Shown piece by piece: positions 55,002 through 64,000 of a stretch of DNA of 64,000 bases. The notes below the pieces were generated by a model. The model was not told the DNA's origin. It saw only the letters and a program-made list of their open reading frames with translations, and ran no database searches. This DNA comes from Glycocaulis abyssi (GTDB lineage: Bacteria; Pseudomonadota; Alphaproteobacteria; Caulobacterales; Maricaulaceae). The DNA is taken from the NCBI RefSeq assembly GCF_041429775.1, contig NZ_CP163421.1, positions 2,195,001 through 2,259,000 on the forward strand, given 5' to 3'. Each line of letters starts with the position of its first letter. Within the stretch, counting starts at the first letter, position 1. Position numbers and translations under genes: made by a program.

Positions 55002-56582
55002 TCAGCCCTCGCGCGGACGCTCACCGGTTTCGCCGCCCGCATCCTCGCTGACAAAGGCATCATCCGCCTCTATCGCCGCATCCTCTGGCGTATCGGTATC
55101 GGCCTGTGCTTCTGTCTCAGAGCTCAGACGGGTATCATCACCCTCCGTTTCCGGCTGCACGATCCCGGCCGCCTCGACAGGCGCTTCGGGCTGCAGGGTT
55201 TCGGTCTCGGTGACCACCGGGCCGGCTTCAGCTTCCGCTTCCGCATCCGCTTCAGTATTGGCATCGGCGCCCGCTTCGACGCCGGCGCCAGAGCCGGCGT
55301 CCACGCCTTCGGCATCCCGGTTGACGCGCTCGGCCGAAGCATCGCCCGACAGGGCCTCTGACGGCATGGGCGGCGGCGGCGCGATATCCATGGAGCGCGC
55401 TTCAGCGCGCGGATCATGCGCCGCATCTTCGCCAGCTGCCTCCGCTTCGGGTGCCGCCATCTCACTCGTGCCTTCAGACGGCGCGCTGGCCTCGGCCTCG
55501 GGCAGTTCGCCCGCCTCCTCTTCAGAGCCGTCGGCAATCGCGCTTTCTTCACTCTGGCCGTCCGCCGCACGCGCCGAAATGGCCGCCGCCGCAACAGCAG
55601 CAACAGGCGCCGCTACCGCCGCGGCCGGTACGCCCTGCGCCTCTTCATCTTCGGCCGTTTCGGCCTCGGCTTGCGTCCCGGCAGCATCGCTAAGCTCGGC
55701 GGGTGTCTCGCGCCGGGTCACCATTTCCTGCGGCGGATGACGCAGCACATGGTCGGCCAGCCGGGCAATGCGCGCTTCGAGCCGCGCTGCATCGCGCCAG
55801 CGATTGACCATGCCCGCGACAATGAACAGGGCCGCGCTGCCCGCCAGAGCCAGCAGGGCCGGAATGGCCGCCATTTCGGGGCCATTAATGGCAATCGCGC
55901 CGGCCAGCGTGAGCACCAGGAAGACAGGCACCCAGGCAAACCGCCAGGAGCGCGCCGCAAAAGCCAGAAGAGCGCCTGCCGCTACAATACCGGCAAAGAT
56001 CGCAGCGCCCTCTTGGCCGGAGAGCTGCGGCGCCAGCGCGCCAAGGCTTTCCGCTACGCCGGGAACCGTTTCGGTCAGGCGGGCATCGGCGAGTCCTGGC
56101 TGAACGCTGACAAGCGCGGCAAAGATATCAAACGCGGGCAGGCCCGCAGCCAGGGCCGGCGCGAAAAGCCCCAGCACAGCAAGCAGTTGCGGCCAGACAA
56201 TCAGCACCGCCAGAGCCGCCATCACTACCATGGTGAGAATCCAGTTGGCATTGCGCGACACCCCGGCGCGGGACAATACACGGGTATTGTCCTGGCTGGT
56301 GCGCGTCCAGCTATTGGTGCGGTAATTGACGACCGCGACCGGGCTGGAACGGCGCTTGGGACCGGGCTGCATGCGGATCACGGCGGCATAATCGCCTGCG
56401 TCCAGCGCAAAGTCGCGCTTGCCGATCCGCACAGGATGGCGCTCGCCATCGAGATCCTGGATACGCCGCTCGTCTGCGCGCGCGCGCGGGTCCGATCCAA
56501 TGACCTGTCCCGGCGCCACGTAGAAATCGATCGCCCGGCTGCCAAATCGCTGGGTTGCGTGTGCTGTCGGCAGTATCGCCAT
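55002..56582 (-). CDS. membrane protein with long acidic Ala/Glu-rich tail, unknown function
   Basis: A 526-aa protein from the ATG at 56582 (an ATG 21 bases upstream is possible). Residues 1-95 form a soluble, FHA/S1-unlike beta-type domain with basic patches. Four to five membrane helices lie at about 108-285. From about residue 310 to the end there is a low-complexity tail of Ala, Glu, Asp, Ser and Pro, with repeats such as ADANTEADAEAEAEA. No known domain is recognised. The tail is probably disordered. It converges with ptsH, the two stops being adjacent with no spacer. Confidence 0.75.
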   Translation of the reverse strand: MAILPTAHATQRFGSRAIDFYVAPGQVIGSDPRARADERRIQDLDGERHPVRIGKRDFALDAGDYAAVIRMQPGPKRRSSPVAVVNYRTNSWTRTSQDNTRVLSRAGVSRNANWILTMVVMAALAVLIVWPQLLAVLGLFAPALAAGLPAFDIFAALVSVQPGLADARLTETVPGVAESLGALAPQLSGQEGAAIFAGIVAAGALLAFAARSWRFAWVPVFLVLTLAGAIAINGPEMAAIPALLALAGSAALFIVAGMVNRWRDAARLEARIARLADHVLRHPPQEMVTRRETPAELSDAAGTQAEAETAEDEEAQGVPAAAVAAPVAAVAAAAISARAADGQSEESAIADGSEEEAGELPEAEASAPSEGTSEMAAPEAEAAGEDAAHDPRAEARSMDIAPPPPMPSEALSGDASAERVNRDAEGVDAGSGAGVEAGADANTEADAEAEAEAGPVVTETETLQPEAPVEAAGIVQPETEGDDTRLSSETEAQADTDTPEDAAIEADDAFVSEDAGGETGERPREG

Positions 56583-56745
56583 GCCTCTTAATCCCCTCAT
56601 CACGCGCCATGTTCGTGCTCGTCACGGCTGTCAGCCAATGGCACAGACGCCCCTCGTTAAGAGAGTGTATACAAAAAACGGGCCGGTTTAACCTCTTGTT
56701 TGCAAATTCCCTGTGTCAGAGCCGTGACAGTGGGCAGCACGCCGT

Positions 56746-56774
56746 TTGCGATGTATCTGCGAGGGGTTTATACA
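56746..56774 (+). promoter_or_regulatory. promoter of ahcY
   Basis: TTGCGA (56746-56751) and TATACA (56769-56774) are separated by exactly 17 bases; the predicted start is near 56781, giving a leader of about 49 nt. I looked for a SAH riboswitch in the leader and upstream spacer (56604-56829) and saw none. Confidence 0.65.
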
Positions 56775-56829
56775 GCGCGCTCACCAAGCACTCCAGTTTT
56801 CGAACCCTGCGCAAAAAGAAGGATCATCC

Positions 56830-58248
<1,419 letters not shown>

Positions 58249-58268
58249 GCATCTGTCTCATGCGCATG

Positions 58269-58306
58269 AAAAGCCCCGGCGGATCCCTCCGCCGGGGCTT
58301 TTTTTT
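58269..58306 (+). terminator. rho-independent terminator of ahcY
   Basis: A perfect 12-bp stem (58272-58283 with 58288-58299) has a 4-nt loop and is followed by seven further T residues. This is a strong terminator on the plus strand; AAAA on its left also gives a usable tail for the convergent minus-strand acyltransferase gene. Confidence 0.93.
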
Positions 58307-58307
58307 A

Positions 58308-59177
58308 CTACCGGCCCCAGGCCAGCGCCTCGGCCTGTTGGAGGATTGAGGCGGTGGCTTCGGCCTCGCTGCCCGGTATCTCGCGGGCGGGGAGAGGATC
58401 GGAAAAACGCAAACGATAGGTCTTGCCGCGCTGGCGCATCAGCCCGTGAAAGAGCGTGATATCGCGCAGCTCCTCATGGATCTGGTCCAGCGCATAGAAG
58501 GCAAGCGGCATGGACTGGCGTACGCCCAGCGTCACCACCGGCGTATTGAAGCGCCGGGCGAGCGAGATCGCCGTCGGCGCCCACGGCTCCTCCACCAGCC
58601 CCCAGCGTTTCCAGCGCCAGCGCGCCATGCGCCCTGACGGGAAGATGGCAAGGCAGCGGCCATGATTGAGCGCCTCCATGGAGCCACGCAGCGTATCGCG
58701 GGCATTGGCCCGGCTGCGCGCATTCTTGCGCCATTCCACCGGGATCAGCATGTCTTCAAGGCCGGGGCAGACCCGCAGCGCATCCCGGTTGGCCAGAAAG
58801 CAAAGATCAGGGCGCTTCTCCCGGATCGCCTGCCACAGCGCGATACCGTCGGCGATGCCGCCGGGATGATTGCCGATAATCACCACCGGGCCAGTATCAG
58901 GAATGGCATCAAGCCCGTGCGTGTTCACCGTCAGGTCCAGATAGTCCGCCGCCCAGTCGAACGCCTCACGCGCCCGCATCGGCCTCACCGTATCGACCAT
59001 ACGGATCGCGTCGCGATAGCCCATCAGCGCGCCTGCGGTGGGCCGGACGATATTCCAGAGCCAGGGATGGCGGCGCAGGCGCGGCGCGCGCTCATCGATC
59101 AGCTGATCGACAAGTTCCTTCGCCGACTGGGGCGGCGCAGGGGGAATGGGATAAAGGTCGGCGGGATAAGGGCTCAT
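58308..59177 (-). CDS. lysophospholipid/glycerophosphate acyltransferase family protein (PlsC-like)
   Basis: A 289-aa protein with the PlsC catalytic block NHPGGIADG (NHx4D variant, about residue 100) and the substrate motif FPSGRMARW near residue 175. The combination resembles the hemolysin/ornithine-lipid type O-acyltransferase branch more than house-keeping PlsC. No strong membrane anchor; probably peripheral. It is expected to make a phospholipid or amino lipid acyl ester. It lies between ahcY (convergent) and the ars locus, with 27 bp to arsR on the same strand, so it may be cotranscribed with arsR. Confidence 0.87.
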   Translation of the reverse strand: MSPYPADLYPIPPAPPQSAKELVDQLIDERAPRLRRHPWLWNIVRPTAGALMGYRDAIRMVDTVRPMRAREAFDWAADYLDLTVNTHGLDAIPDTGPVVIIGNHPGGIADGIALWQAIREKRPDLCFLANRDALRVCPGLEDMLIPVEWRKNARSRANARDTLRGSMEALNHGRCLAIFPSGRMARWRWKRWGLVEEPWAPTAISLARRFNTPVVTLGVRQSMPLAFYALDQIHEELRDITLFHGLMRQRGKTYRLRFSDPLPAREIPGSEAEATASILQQAEALAWGR

Positions 59178-59204
59178 TACGAGTAGAGTTCGCGTGAGTG
59201 CGCC

Positions 59205-59570
59205 CTAGTTGCAAGCCCTCAGCGCGGATACCGCCAGCTTGGCCGTCACATCCCGGCACAGCTCGGGATCCCCGCCGCAGCAATCGGCGATGAGAAAGCT
59301 CACGAGCTCTGCTGTCGCCACCAGATTGGCGGCATAAATGCGCTGACGCCCGGCTTTCTCCACCTGCGCGAGACCCGCGCCCGTCAGCACGGCCAGATGG
59401 GCGGAAAGATTGCTGGGACTGATCCCTACCTGCTCTGCCAGCATGCCTGCTGCAAGTCCTTTGGGGCCTGCAGCGACAAGGGCGCGGAATATGCGCAGCC
59501 GGCCCTCATGGGCGAGGGCGGAAAGCTGGGCGCAGGCGCTGGATTCTTCGAGTTCGGGGCGATCTGACAT
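59205..59570 (-). CDS. arsR: ArsR-family transcriptional repressor
   Basis: A 121-aa winged-helix regulator with HTH helices around residues 30-70 (LAAGMLAEQVGISPSNLSAHLAVLTGAGL). Cysteines are at the N-terminus (Cys12) and in a C-terminal cluster (DCCGGDPELCRD, about 98-109, and ACN at the end), not the E. coli ELCVCDL position. This fits the ArsR type with C-terminal arsenite-binding cysteines. It is divergent from arsC. The start codon lies 4 bases from a palindromic operator, so it represses both directions. Confidence 0.93.
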   Translation of the reverse strand: MSDRPELEESSACAQLSALAHEGRLRIFRALVAAGPKGLAAGMLAEQVGISPSNLSAHLAVLTGAGLAQVEKAGRQRIYAANLVATAELVSFLIADCCGGDPELCRDVTAKLAVSALRACN

Positions 59571-59573
59571 TTC

Positions 59574-59615
59574 ATTTCAATAATTCTTGAAATATTGAAA
59601 TGTCAAGGTTAGAGA
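59574..59615. promoter_or_regulatory. ArsR operator and divergent ars promoters
   Basis: Perfect inverted repeat ATTTCAATA (59574-59582) / TATTGAAAT (59593-59601) with a 10-base centre, in a very AT-rich stretch. Plus-strand promoter candidate: TTGAAA (59587-59592), 17 bases, TAGAGA (59610-59615). Minus-strand: TTGACA (59606-59601) inside the same site. A repressor bound here would cover both. Confidence 0.8.
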
Positions 59616-59646
59616 TCGGGAAAACCCGCGCCACGGAAAGCCGCCC

Positions 59647-60162
59647 ATGATCCGCATTCTTGTCCTGTGTACCGGAAACTCCGCCCGCTCCATCCTGGGA
59701 GAGGCCCTGTTTAACGCACTGGGTGAAGGAAAAATCACCGCCATCTCTGCCGGGTCACAGCCCAAGGGCGAACCACACCCGGTGGCGCTGGAGACGTTAA
59801 AGGCGCATGGCCTTCCAACTGAGGGCTATAGTTCAAAGAGCTGGGACGTGTTCGCCGGAACGCAAGCACCTGAAATCCACGGCGTGATCACGGTGTGTGA
59901 CTCAGCGGCCAGCGAGACCTGCCCCATCTGGCCTGGCGCGCCGGTACAGGTCCATTGGGGCCTGCCAGACCCTGCCTATGTGACGCCGGATGCCGCCTGC
60001 CGCGAGGCGTTCGAGCAGACCTATCAGGCCCTTAAAACCCGCGTCGAAGCGGTGCTGGCGTTTGACGGTGATCTGTCTGATCCCGCCAGTCTAAATGCCG
60101 CCCTGAAGGCCGCGCATGAAGGCGTGTCCCTGCCCGGCTTCCAGCCCCGAGAGACTCATTGA
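59647..60162 (+). CDS. arsC: arsenate reductase (thioredoxin-coupled, LMW-PTP type)
   Basis: Reduces arsenate to arsenite. The 171-aa protein has the phosphatase-like loop CTGNSARS with nucleophile Cys8, and the partner cysteines Cys84 (TVCDSAASE) and Cys92 (TCPIWPG), the three-cysteine relay of the pI258-like class. The late part (about 135-171) extends the fold with a Pro-rich tail. It overlaps the arsenite pump gene by one base (TGATG). Confidence 0.93.
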   Translation: MIRILVLCTGNSARSILGEALFNALGEGKITAISAGSQPKGEPHPVALETLKAHGLPTEGYSSKSWDVFAGTQAPEIHGVITVCDSAASETCPIWPGAPVQVHWGLPDPAYVTPDAACREAFEQTYQALKTRVEAVLAFDGDLSDPASLNAALKAAHEGVSLPGFQPRETH

Positions 60163-61217
60163 TGACTGCACCCAAAGACGCTGCGCCTGCCGGTATTGGC
60201 CCGTTCGAGAAATGGCTCTCGGTCTGGGTTGGCCTCGCCATCATTGCCGGTATCGCGCTCGGCACATTCCTGCCCGGCCTGTTCGGCTTTCTGGCGGGGC
60301 TGGAATACGCATCGGTCAATCTGGCTGTCGCCATCCTCATCTGGGCGATGGTCTTCCCGATGATGGTGAATGTGGATTTTGGCGCGCTGATGCGTGTGGG
60401 CGAGAAGCCCAAGGGCCTCATCATCACGCTGGTGGTAAACTGGCTCATCAAGCCCTTCACCATGGCGCTGCTGGCTGTCGTCTTCTTTGAGGGCGTGTTT
60501 GCCCGCTTCATCGAACCGGAAAATGCCGAGCAATATATTGCCGGCCTCATCATTCTGGGCGCTGCGCCCTGCACCGCCATGGTGTTTGTCTGGTCGCAGC
60601 TCACAAAAGGCGATCCGGCCTACACGCTCGTTCAGGTGTCGGTAAACGACGCGATCATGGTCGTGGCTTTCGCCCCCATCGTGGCGCTGCTGCTGGGCGT
60701 CACCTCGATCTCCGTGCCATGGGAGACGCTTGTTCTCTCCGTGGTGCTCTATGTGGTCATCCCGCTCATCGCAGGCATAGCGGTTCGCCGCTGGCTGATC
60801 CGCACTGGTGGCACGGCGCGGCTGGACGGCTTCAATGCCCGGATCAAGCCGGTTTCGATCAGCGCGCTGATCGCGACCGTCGTGCTGCTCTTCGGCTTTC
60901 AGGGCGGGACGATCCTCAGCGCACCTTTGGTGATCGCCATGATCGCAGTGCCCATCATCATCCAGTCCTACGCCATTTTCGCGCTGGCCTATGGCGCAGC
61001 CTGGATGTGGAAAGTGCCCCATAACGTGGCCGCGCCATGCGCCCTCATCGGCACATCGAACTTCTTCGAGCTGGCGGTCGCCGTCGCTATCGGGCTCTTT
61101 GGGCTCAATTCCGGCGCTGCGCTGGCGACGGTCGTGGGCGTGCTGGTGGAGGTGCCGGTCATGCTCTCGCTGGTCGCGCTCGCCAACCGGACACGCGCCA
61201 AATTCCCGACGGAGTAA
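60162..61217 (+). CDS. arsB: ACR3-family arsenite efflux permease
   Basis: A 351-aa membrane protein with about ten transmembrane helices, the bile/arsenite/riboflavin transporter fold. The signature [15 protein letters not shown] carries the essential membrane Cys (about residue 137). It extrudes arsenite produced by ArsC. The ATG at 60162 overlaps the arsC stop; an in-frame TTG one codon earlier is not needed. It is the ACR3 (yeast-type) class, not the E. coli ArsB class; the symbol is used in the broad sense. Confidence 0.95.
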   Translation: MTAPKDAAPAGIGPFEKWLSVWVGLAIIAGIALGTFLPGLFGFLAGLEYASVNLAVAILIWAMVFPMMVNVDFGALMRVGEKPKGLIITLVVNWLIKPFTMALLAVVFFEGVFARFIEPENAEQYIAGLIILGAAPCTAMVFVWSQLTKGDPAYTLVQVSVNDAIMVVAFAPIVALLLGVTSISVPWETLVLSVVLYVVIPLIAGIAVRRWLIRTGGTARLDGFNARIKPVSISALIATVVLLFGFQGGTILSAPLVIAMIAVPIIIQSYAIFALAYGAAWMWKVPHNVAAPCALIGTSNFFELAVAVAIGLFGLNSGAALATVVGVLVEVPVMLSLVALANRTRAKFPTE

Positions 61218-61222
61218 TCCCG

Positions 61223-61942
61223 ATGAGCCTTGATCCCTCCACACCACATCTGGATGAGGAGTGCTACCGCGATGTGGAGCTGGAGCGGCTCTTCCCGGCC
61301 ACCCGTGTCAGCCACAAGCCGCGCATCCTGCTGCTTTATGGGTCGGTACGTGACCGCTCCTTCAGCCGCATGGCCACTGAAGAAGCCGCGCGCATTCTGG
61401 AACGCCTTGGCGCGGAGACGCGCATCTATAACCCTTCCGGCCTGCCTCTGCCCGACGATGCGGATGTGAGCCATCCCAAGGTCGCCGAGCTGCGCGATCT
61501 CGTCATGTGGTCAGAAGGCATGGTCTGGTGCTCGCCCGAACGCCATGGCGCGATGACGGGCATTATGAAAGCGCAGATTGACTGGATACCGCTATCGCTC
61601 GGCGGAGTGCGTCCCACGCAAGGCAAGACGCTGGCCGTGATGCAGGTATCGGGCGGCTCGCAGAGCTTCAACACGGTCAACCAGCTGCGCGTGTTGGGCC
61701 GCTGGATGCGCCTCATCACCATCCCAAACCAGTCATCGGTCCCCAAAGCCTGGCTGGAGTTTGACGAGCATGACCGGATGAAACCCTCCTCGCTCTATGA
61801 CCGCATCATCGATGTCATGGAGGAGCTGGTGAAATTCACCCTGCTGACCCGCGATTGCGCCGATTATCTCGTGGACCGCTATAGCGAGCGCAAGGAAAGC
61901 GCCGCCGAAGTGTCAAAGCGCGTCGGCCAGCGCTCCATGTAA
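61223..61942 (+). CDS. arsH: arsenical resistance flavoprotein ArsH
   Basis: A 239-aa NADPH-dependent FMN reductase family protein that oxidises trivalent organoarsenicals such as methylarsenite. The phosphate-binding loop [13 protein letters not shown] (about residue 37) and [21 protein letters not shown] with [13 protein letters not shown] are the ArsH hallmarks. It starts 5 bp after the ACR3 gene. Together the operon handles arsenate, arsenite and methylated arsenicals, although no arsM methyltransferase is in the window. Confidence 0.95.
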   Translation: MSLDPSTPHLDEECYRDVELERLFPATRVSHKPRILLLYGSVRDRSFSRMATEEAARILERLGAETRIYNPSGLPLPDDADVSHPKVAELRDLVMWSEGMVWCSPERHGAMTGIMKAQIDWIPLSLGGVRPTQGKTLAVMQVSGGSQSFNTVNQLRVLGRWMRLITIPNQSSVPKAWLEFDEHDRMKPSSLYDRIIDVMEELVKFTLLTRDCADYLVDRYSERKESAAEVSKRVGQRSM

Positions 61943-62027
61943 CCGGCAGGCATGGAGGGGCGACGCCAGCGCAAAGGAAAGCTAGACTGGCGCTACAAGC
62001 TGACCTTCAGCAAGGGAATTGCCCGCA

Positions 62028-62396
62028 ATGAGCTTACTTGTCGCCCTCCTGCTTGCCGCGCAGACGCCGCAAGGCTCCGCCATCGCCGGAAACTACACAG
62101 CCACGGCGGAGGATGGCACGCAGTGCGCACTGGTGCTGATGCCGCCTGCCCGCCGCCCGCAAGGCGCGATGGCCCTGATGGCGGGCGCGGCGGGCCTTGC
62201 TGCCGTCTCGCCCGAGTGCGAGCTGGAAATCGCCGAAACCATGTTCTGGCAGTTCGAGGAGGACGAGGGCGGACATCTCATCTTTGTGGACGCGGCCGGC
62301 GACACGCTTTTCGCCGGCGAGCGGGCGAACGCGAACAGCCCCTGGCAGGGCGCCATGAGCGATGGCGCGCGCATCCGTCTGGAGCGCAACCGCTAG
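62028..62396 (+). CDS. small exported protein resembling Inh/AprI-type protease inhibitors
   Basis: A 122-aa protein with a short signal peptide (LLVALLLAAQTPQG). The mature part begins GNYTATAEDGTQCALVL and later has CELEIAE, a lone Trp in MFWQFEEDEGG, then LIFVDAAGDTLFAGER. A Cys pair plus one Trp and a G..L..dG..L ending match the beta-barrel Inh metalloprotease-inhibitor/Omp19 fold. There is no metalloprotease gene in the window. The ATG at 62028 has AAGGGA ten bases upstream. Assignment is by pattern only. Confidence 0.6.
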   Translation: MSLLVALLLAAQTPQGSAIAGNYTATAEDGTQCALVLMPPARRPQGAMALMAGAAGLAAVSPECELEIAETMFWQFEEDEGGHLIFVDAAGDTLFAGERANANSPWQGAMSDGARIRLERNR

Positions 62397-62415
62397 AATC
62401 TGCGCCCATCGGCAA

Positions 62416-62450
62416 GAAAAAGGCCGCCTCGTTTCACGAGGCGGCCTTTT
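62416..62450. terminator. bidirectional terminator
   Basis: A perfect 10-bp core stem GGCCGCCTCG/CGAGGCGGCC (62422-62431 with 62437-62446) has a 5-nt loop, with AAAAA on the left and TTTT on the right. It serves the plus-strand Inh-like gene and the minus-strand autotransporter gene. Confidence 0.93.
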
Positions 62451-62470
62451 CAGTTCACGGGTGTTCTGCC

Positions 62471-64000
62471 CTAGAACCGGGTGCGCAGACCAAAGATGAG
62501 TGCGTCCACGTCACGGATCCGGTTGCTACCTGCACGGGTCTCATAGGCCAGTGACAGATCGATCCCGTTGTTCAGACGCGCAATTGCGCCGACCGAGATT
62601 TCAAACCAGTCGCTTTCGGCATCCACACCGGTACCCAGGATAAGGCCCTGCGTGCCGGGCGTTCCGGCAAAATCACCCGCAATGGTTTCGCTCTCATCGC
62701 TGAGCCGGTTGGCGTAGCCAATATAGGCACGCGGTTCGAGCGTGAAACGGGCATTGTTCACGATAAGCCCGGCATCCAGCCCTACGCGAGCCGTTGTGAA
62801 GCTGTCCGAATAGCTCGACAGATCAAAAGCGGCAGGCGAACCGGTCACGCTGCCCGAATCAACCTCGACACGGTGCCAGGTAATGCTCGCCATCGGCGTC
62901 GCACGCAGAGCGCCATTGGTCACGGTGTAGCCAATCTGACCCGTCAGGTCATAGCTGTTGGCGCTCAGAGTGCCGGTAACCGGCAAAACGAGTCCGCCAA
63001 TGGCCACATCACGCCGGGCACGCGAGCTATGATCGCCATAGCTTGCCGCGAGCAGACCTTGCAGTCTTTCACCCCGATAGGCGGCGTAGCCGGTGAGCTG
63101 GACACTCTCCACCCGGCTATTGGCGGCACCGCCGCCGGCCAGGACCTGATCGCTTTCCGAAGTGGCAAAACCGATCGCAGCTCCGAAGCGCCAGCCATAG
63201 CGCCGGCCATAATCGATACCGGCCATTGCGAACCCGCCTTCGATATCGGCATTGGCCGAGCTGGCTGTGGTGGGAGCGGAGGCATCAACAAGGCCGGCTG
63301 TGAAGAACACCTCAAACCCGTTGCCGAGATCATGCACATCGGGCTGGCCGCCAGCATCGGCAGCGCGGGCAGCTTCGGCCAGCGACATGCCGCCCATGCC
63401 TGCGCCCGCCTCAGACCCCATCAGGCTGAACATGGCCTGGTTGCCGCCCGGCGTGCCACCGCCCGCTCCCGGGCCCTTAAGCATCCGGCCGCGCAGCGCA
63501 CCGGCCAGCAGATCGCCATGGCTTGTCAGCGTCCGGCGCAGCTGGAAGCCCTCATGTGGCACCAGATTCTCGAACGCATCCTCCAGCGGACCGTTCGGCA
63601 AGAGGTCCATCACCTGGAAGAGGGACGCCACCGGACCAGCCTGCGGATTGTCGCGCAGCTGGTCGAAGCGCGCACCGAGGGTTGCCTGGGACGGATTGGT
63701 GAAGTTGGCGAAATCGCTGAAATCTTCAGCCAGAATCTGCAACTCGACCATGCCGTCCGAATAGACAGGTGACAGGAACAGCACGCCTGGCAGATCAATT
63801 GTGCCATCGAACTCACCAGCGCGATCACCCGAATATTCCAGCACAGCGCGCCGGTCACCGCGGGTCGGAATGTAGCCGCCCACAGGATTGATGCCGGCAA
63901 CACCGCCAAGTGCGACACTGCCATCAACCAGCAGCATATCGCTGCCCTCTGCCGACCAGTCGAAAATCAGTGCGCCGGCGGCTGTCTGCACATAGTCGCC
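62471..64000 (-). CDS. autotransporter (type V secretion) protein, C-terminal part (truncated by window end)
   Basis: At least 509 residues are visible and the frame is open to base 64000. The N-terminal visible part is passenger beta-helix sequence: GDYVQTAAGALIFDW and SDMLLVDGSVALGGVAG, the repeat style that precedes barrels. The C-terminal 280 residues form an autotransporter beta-barrel with Tyr-Asp/Gly strands (FAMAGIDYGRRYGWRFGAAIGFA) and the terminal FGLRTRF ending in Phe. It is probably a cell-surface adhesin or enzyme; the effector domain is outside the window. A strong shared terminator follows. Confidence 0.92.
   Translation of the reverse strand, partial: GDYVQTAAGALIFDWSAEGSDMLLVDGSVALGGVAGINPVGGYIPTRGDRRAVLEYSGDRAGEFDGTIDLPGVLFLSPVYSDGMVELQILAEDFSDFANFTNPSQATLGARFDQLRDNPQAGPVASLFQVMDLLPNGPLEDAFENLVPHEGFQLRRTLTSHGDLLAGALRGRMLKGPGAGGGTPGGNQAMFSLMGSEAGAGMGGMSLAEAARAADAGGQPDVHDLGNGFEVFFTAGLVDASAPTTASSANADIEGGFAMAGIDYGRRYGWRFGAAIGFATSESDQVLAGGGAANSRVESVQLTGYAAYRGERLQGLLAASYGDHSSRARRDVAIGGLVLPVTGTLSANSYDLTGQIGYTVTNGALRATPMASITWHRVEVDSGSVTGSPAAFDLSSYSDSFTTARVGLDAGLIVNNARFTLEPRAYIGYANRLSDESETIAGDFAGTPGTQGLILGTGVDAESDWFEISVGAIARLNNGIDLSLAYETRAGSNRIRDVDALIFGLRTRF

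Noticed and set aside
56604-56829. Possible SAH riboswitch upstream of ahcY
   Set aside because: A recognisable SAH-riboswitch core was not seen, and the predicted leader of about 49 nt is too short.

Overview
The window is dense, GC-rich chromosomal DNA from an alphaproteobacterium. The best match is the Caulobacterales/Maricaulales group (Maricaulis/Oceanicaulis/Glycocaulis-like). The placement rests on gene order and family content: rimP-nusA-ylxR/L7Ae-infB-rbfA-truB-rpsO-pnp, the hemC-hemD-Mic60-hemY operon, the 180-kDa NAD-glutamate dehydrogenase, chvI-chvG followed by manX-type EIIA and HPr, and a full CtrA-type TTAA-N7-TTAAC site. I could not run a database search, so the genus is a guess.

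Layout. 1-1821 is the 3' part of aconitase. 2046-12549 is one long minus-strand translation/RNA operon read from a promoter at about 12521-12549; it has a rho-independent terminator inside its leader (attenuator-like) and a DMT-family transporter inserted between infB and rbfA. 12606-15470 holds small metabolic genes (ThpR, thioesterase, iron alcohol dehydrogenase, pterin dehydratase). 15568-20778 is an envelope block: small exported proteins and a three-gene NfrB/NfrA/TPR polysaccharide synthesis and export cassette. 21123-25599 has tRNA-Ala, a histidine kinase with an ethylene-receptor-type copper-binding membrane domain plus an overlapping response regulator, YggT, FolD, a second receiver protein and an SDR. 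25716-27665 encodes an unusual exported caspase-like plus double GH24-lysozyme protein. 29713-30318 is an AT-rich gene of unknown function beside tRNA-Thr, followed by a 530-bp repeat-filled spacer.

31017-38694 holds uridine kinase, the tetrapyrrole operon with the Mic60 homologue, and divergently TsaD, GpsA and a Rieske protein. 38709-43634 is the giant glutamate dehydrogenase. 45042-46323 is an intact-looking IS481-family element beside tRNA-Gly. 46557-49984 is a run of small quality-control genes (tRNA editing, CnoX-like thioredoxin, Lon-substrate-domain protein, Trm112, DUF971, YbjN). 49996-55001 has an unrecognised 583-aa protein and the chvIG/PTS cluster, which lacks the usual hprK. 56830-58248 is AhcY. 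59205-61942 is a divergent arsenic-resistance locus with a clear palindromic operator. The window ends inside an autotransporter gene.

The most interesting systems are the putative bacterial ethylene receptor (21337-22996), the pseudo-caspase/lysozyme fusion (25716-27665), the c-di-GMP-domain-less NfrA/NfrB cassette (16385-20778), and the attenuated rimP operon leader (12416-12549).
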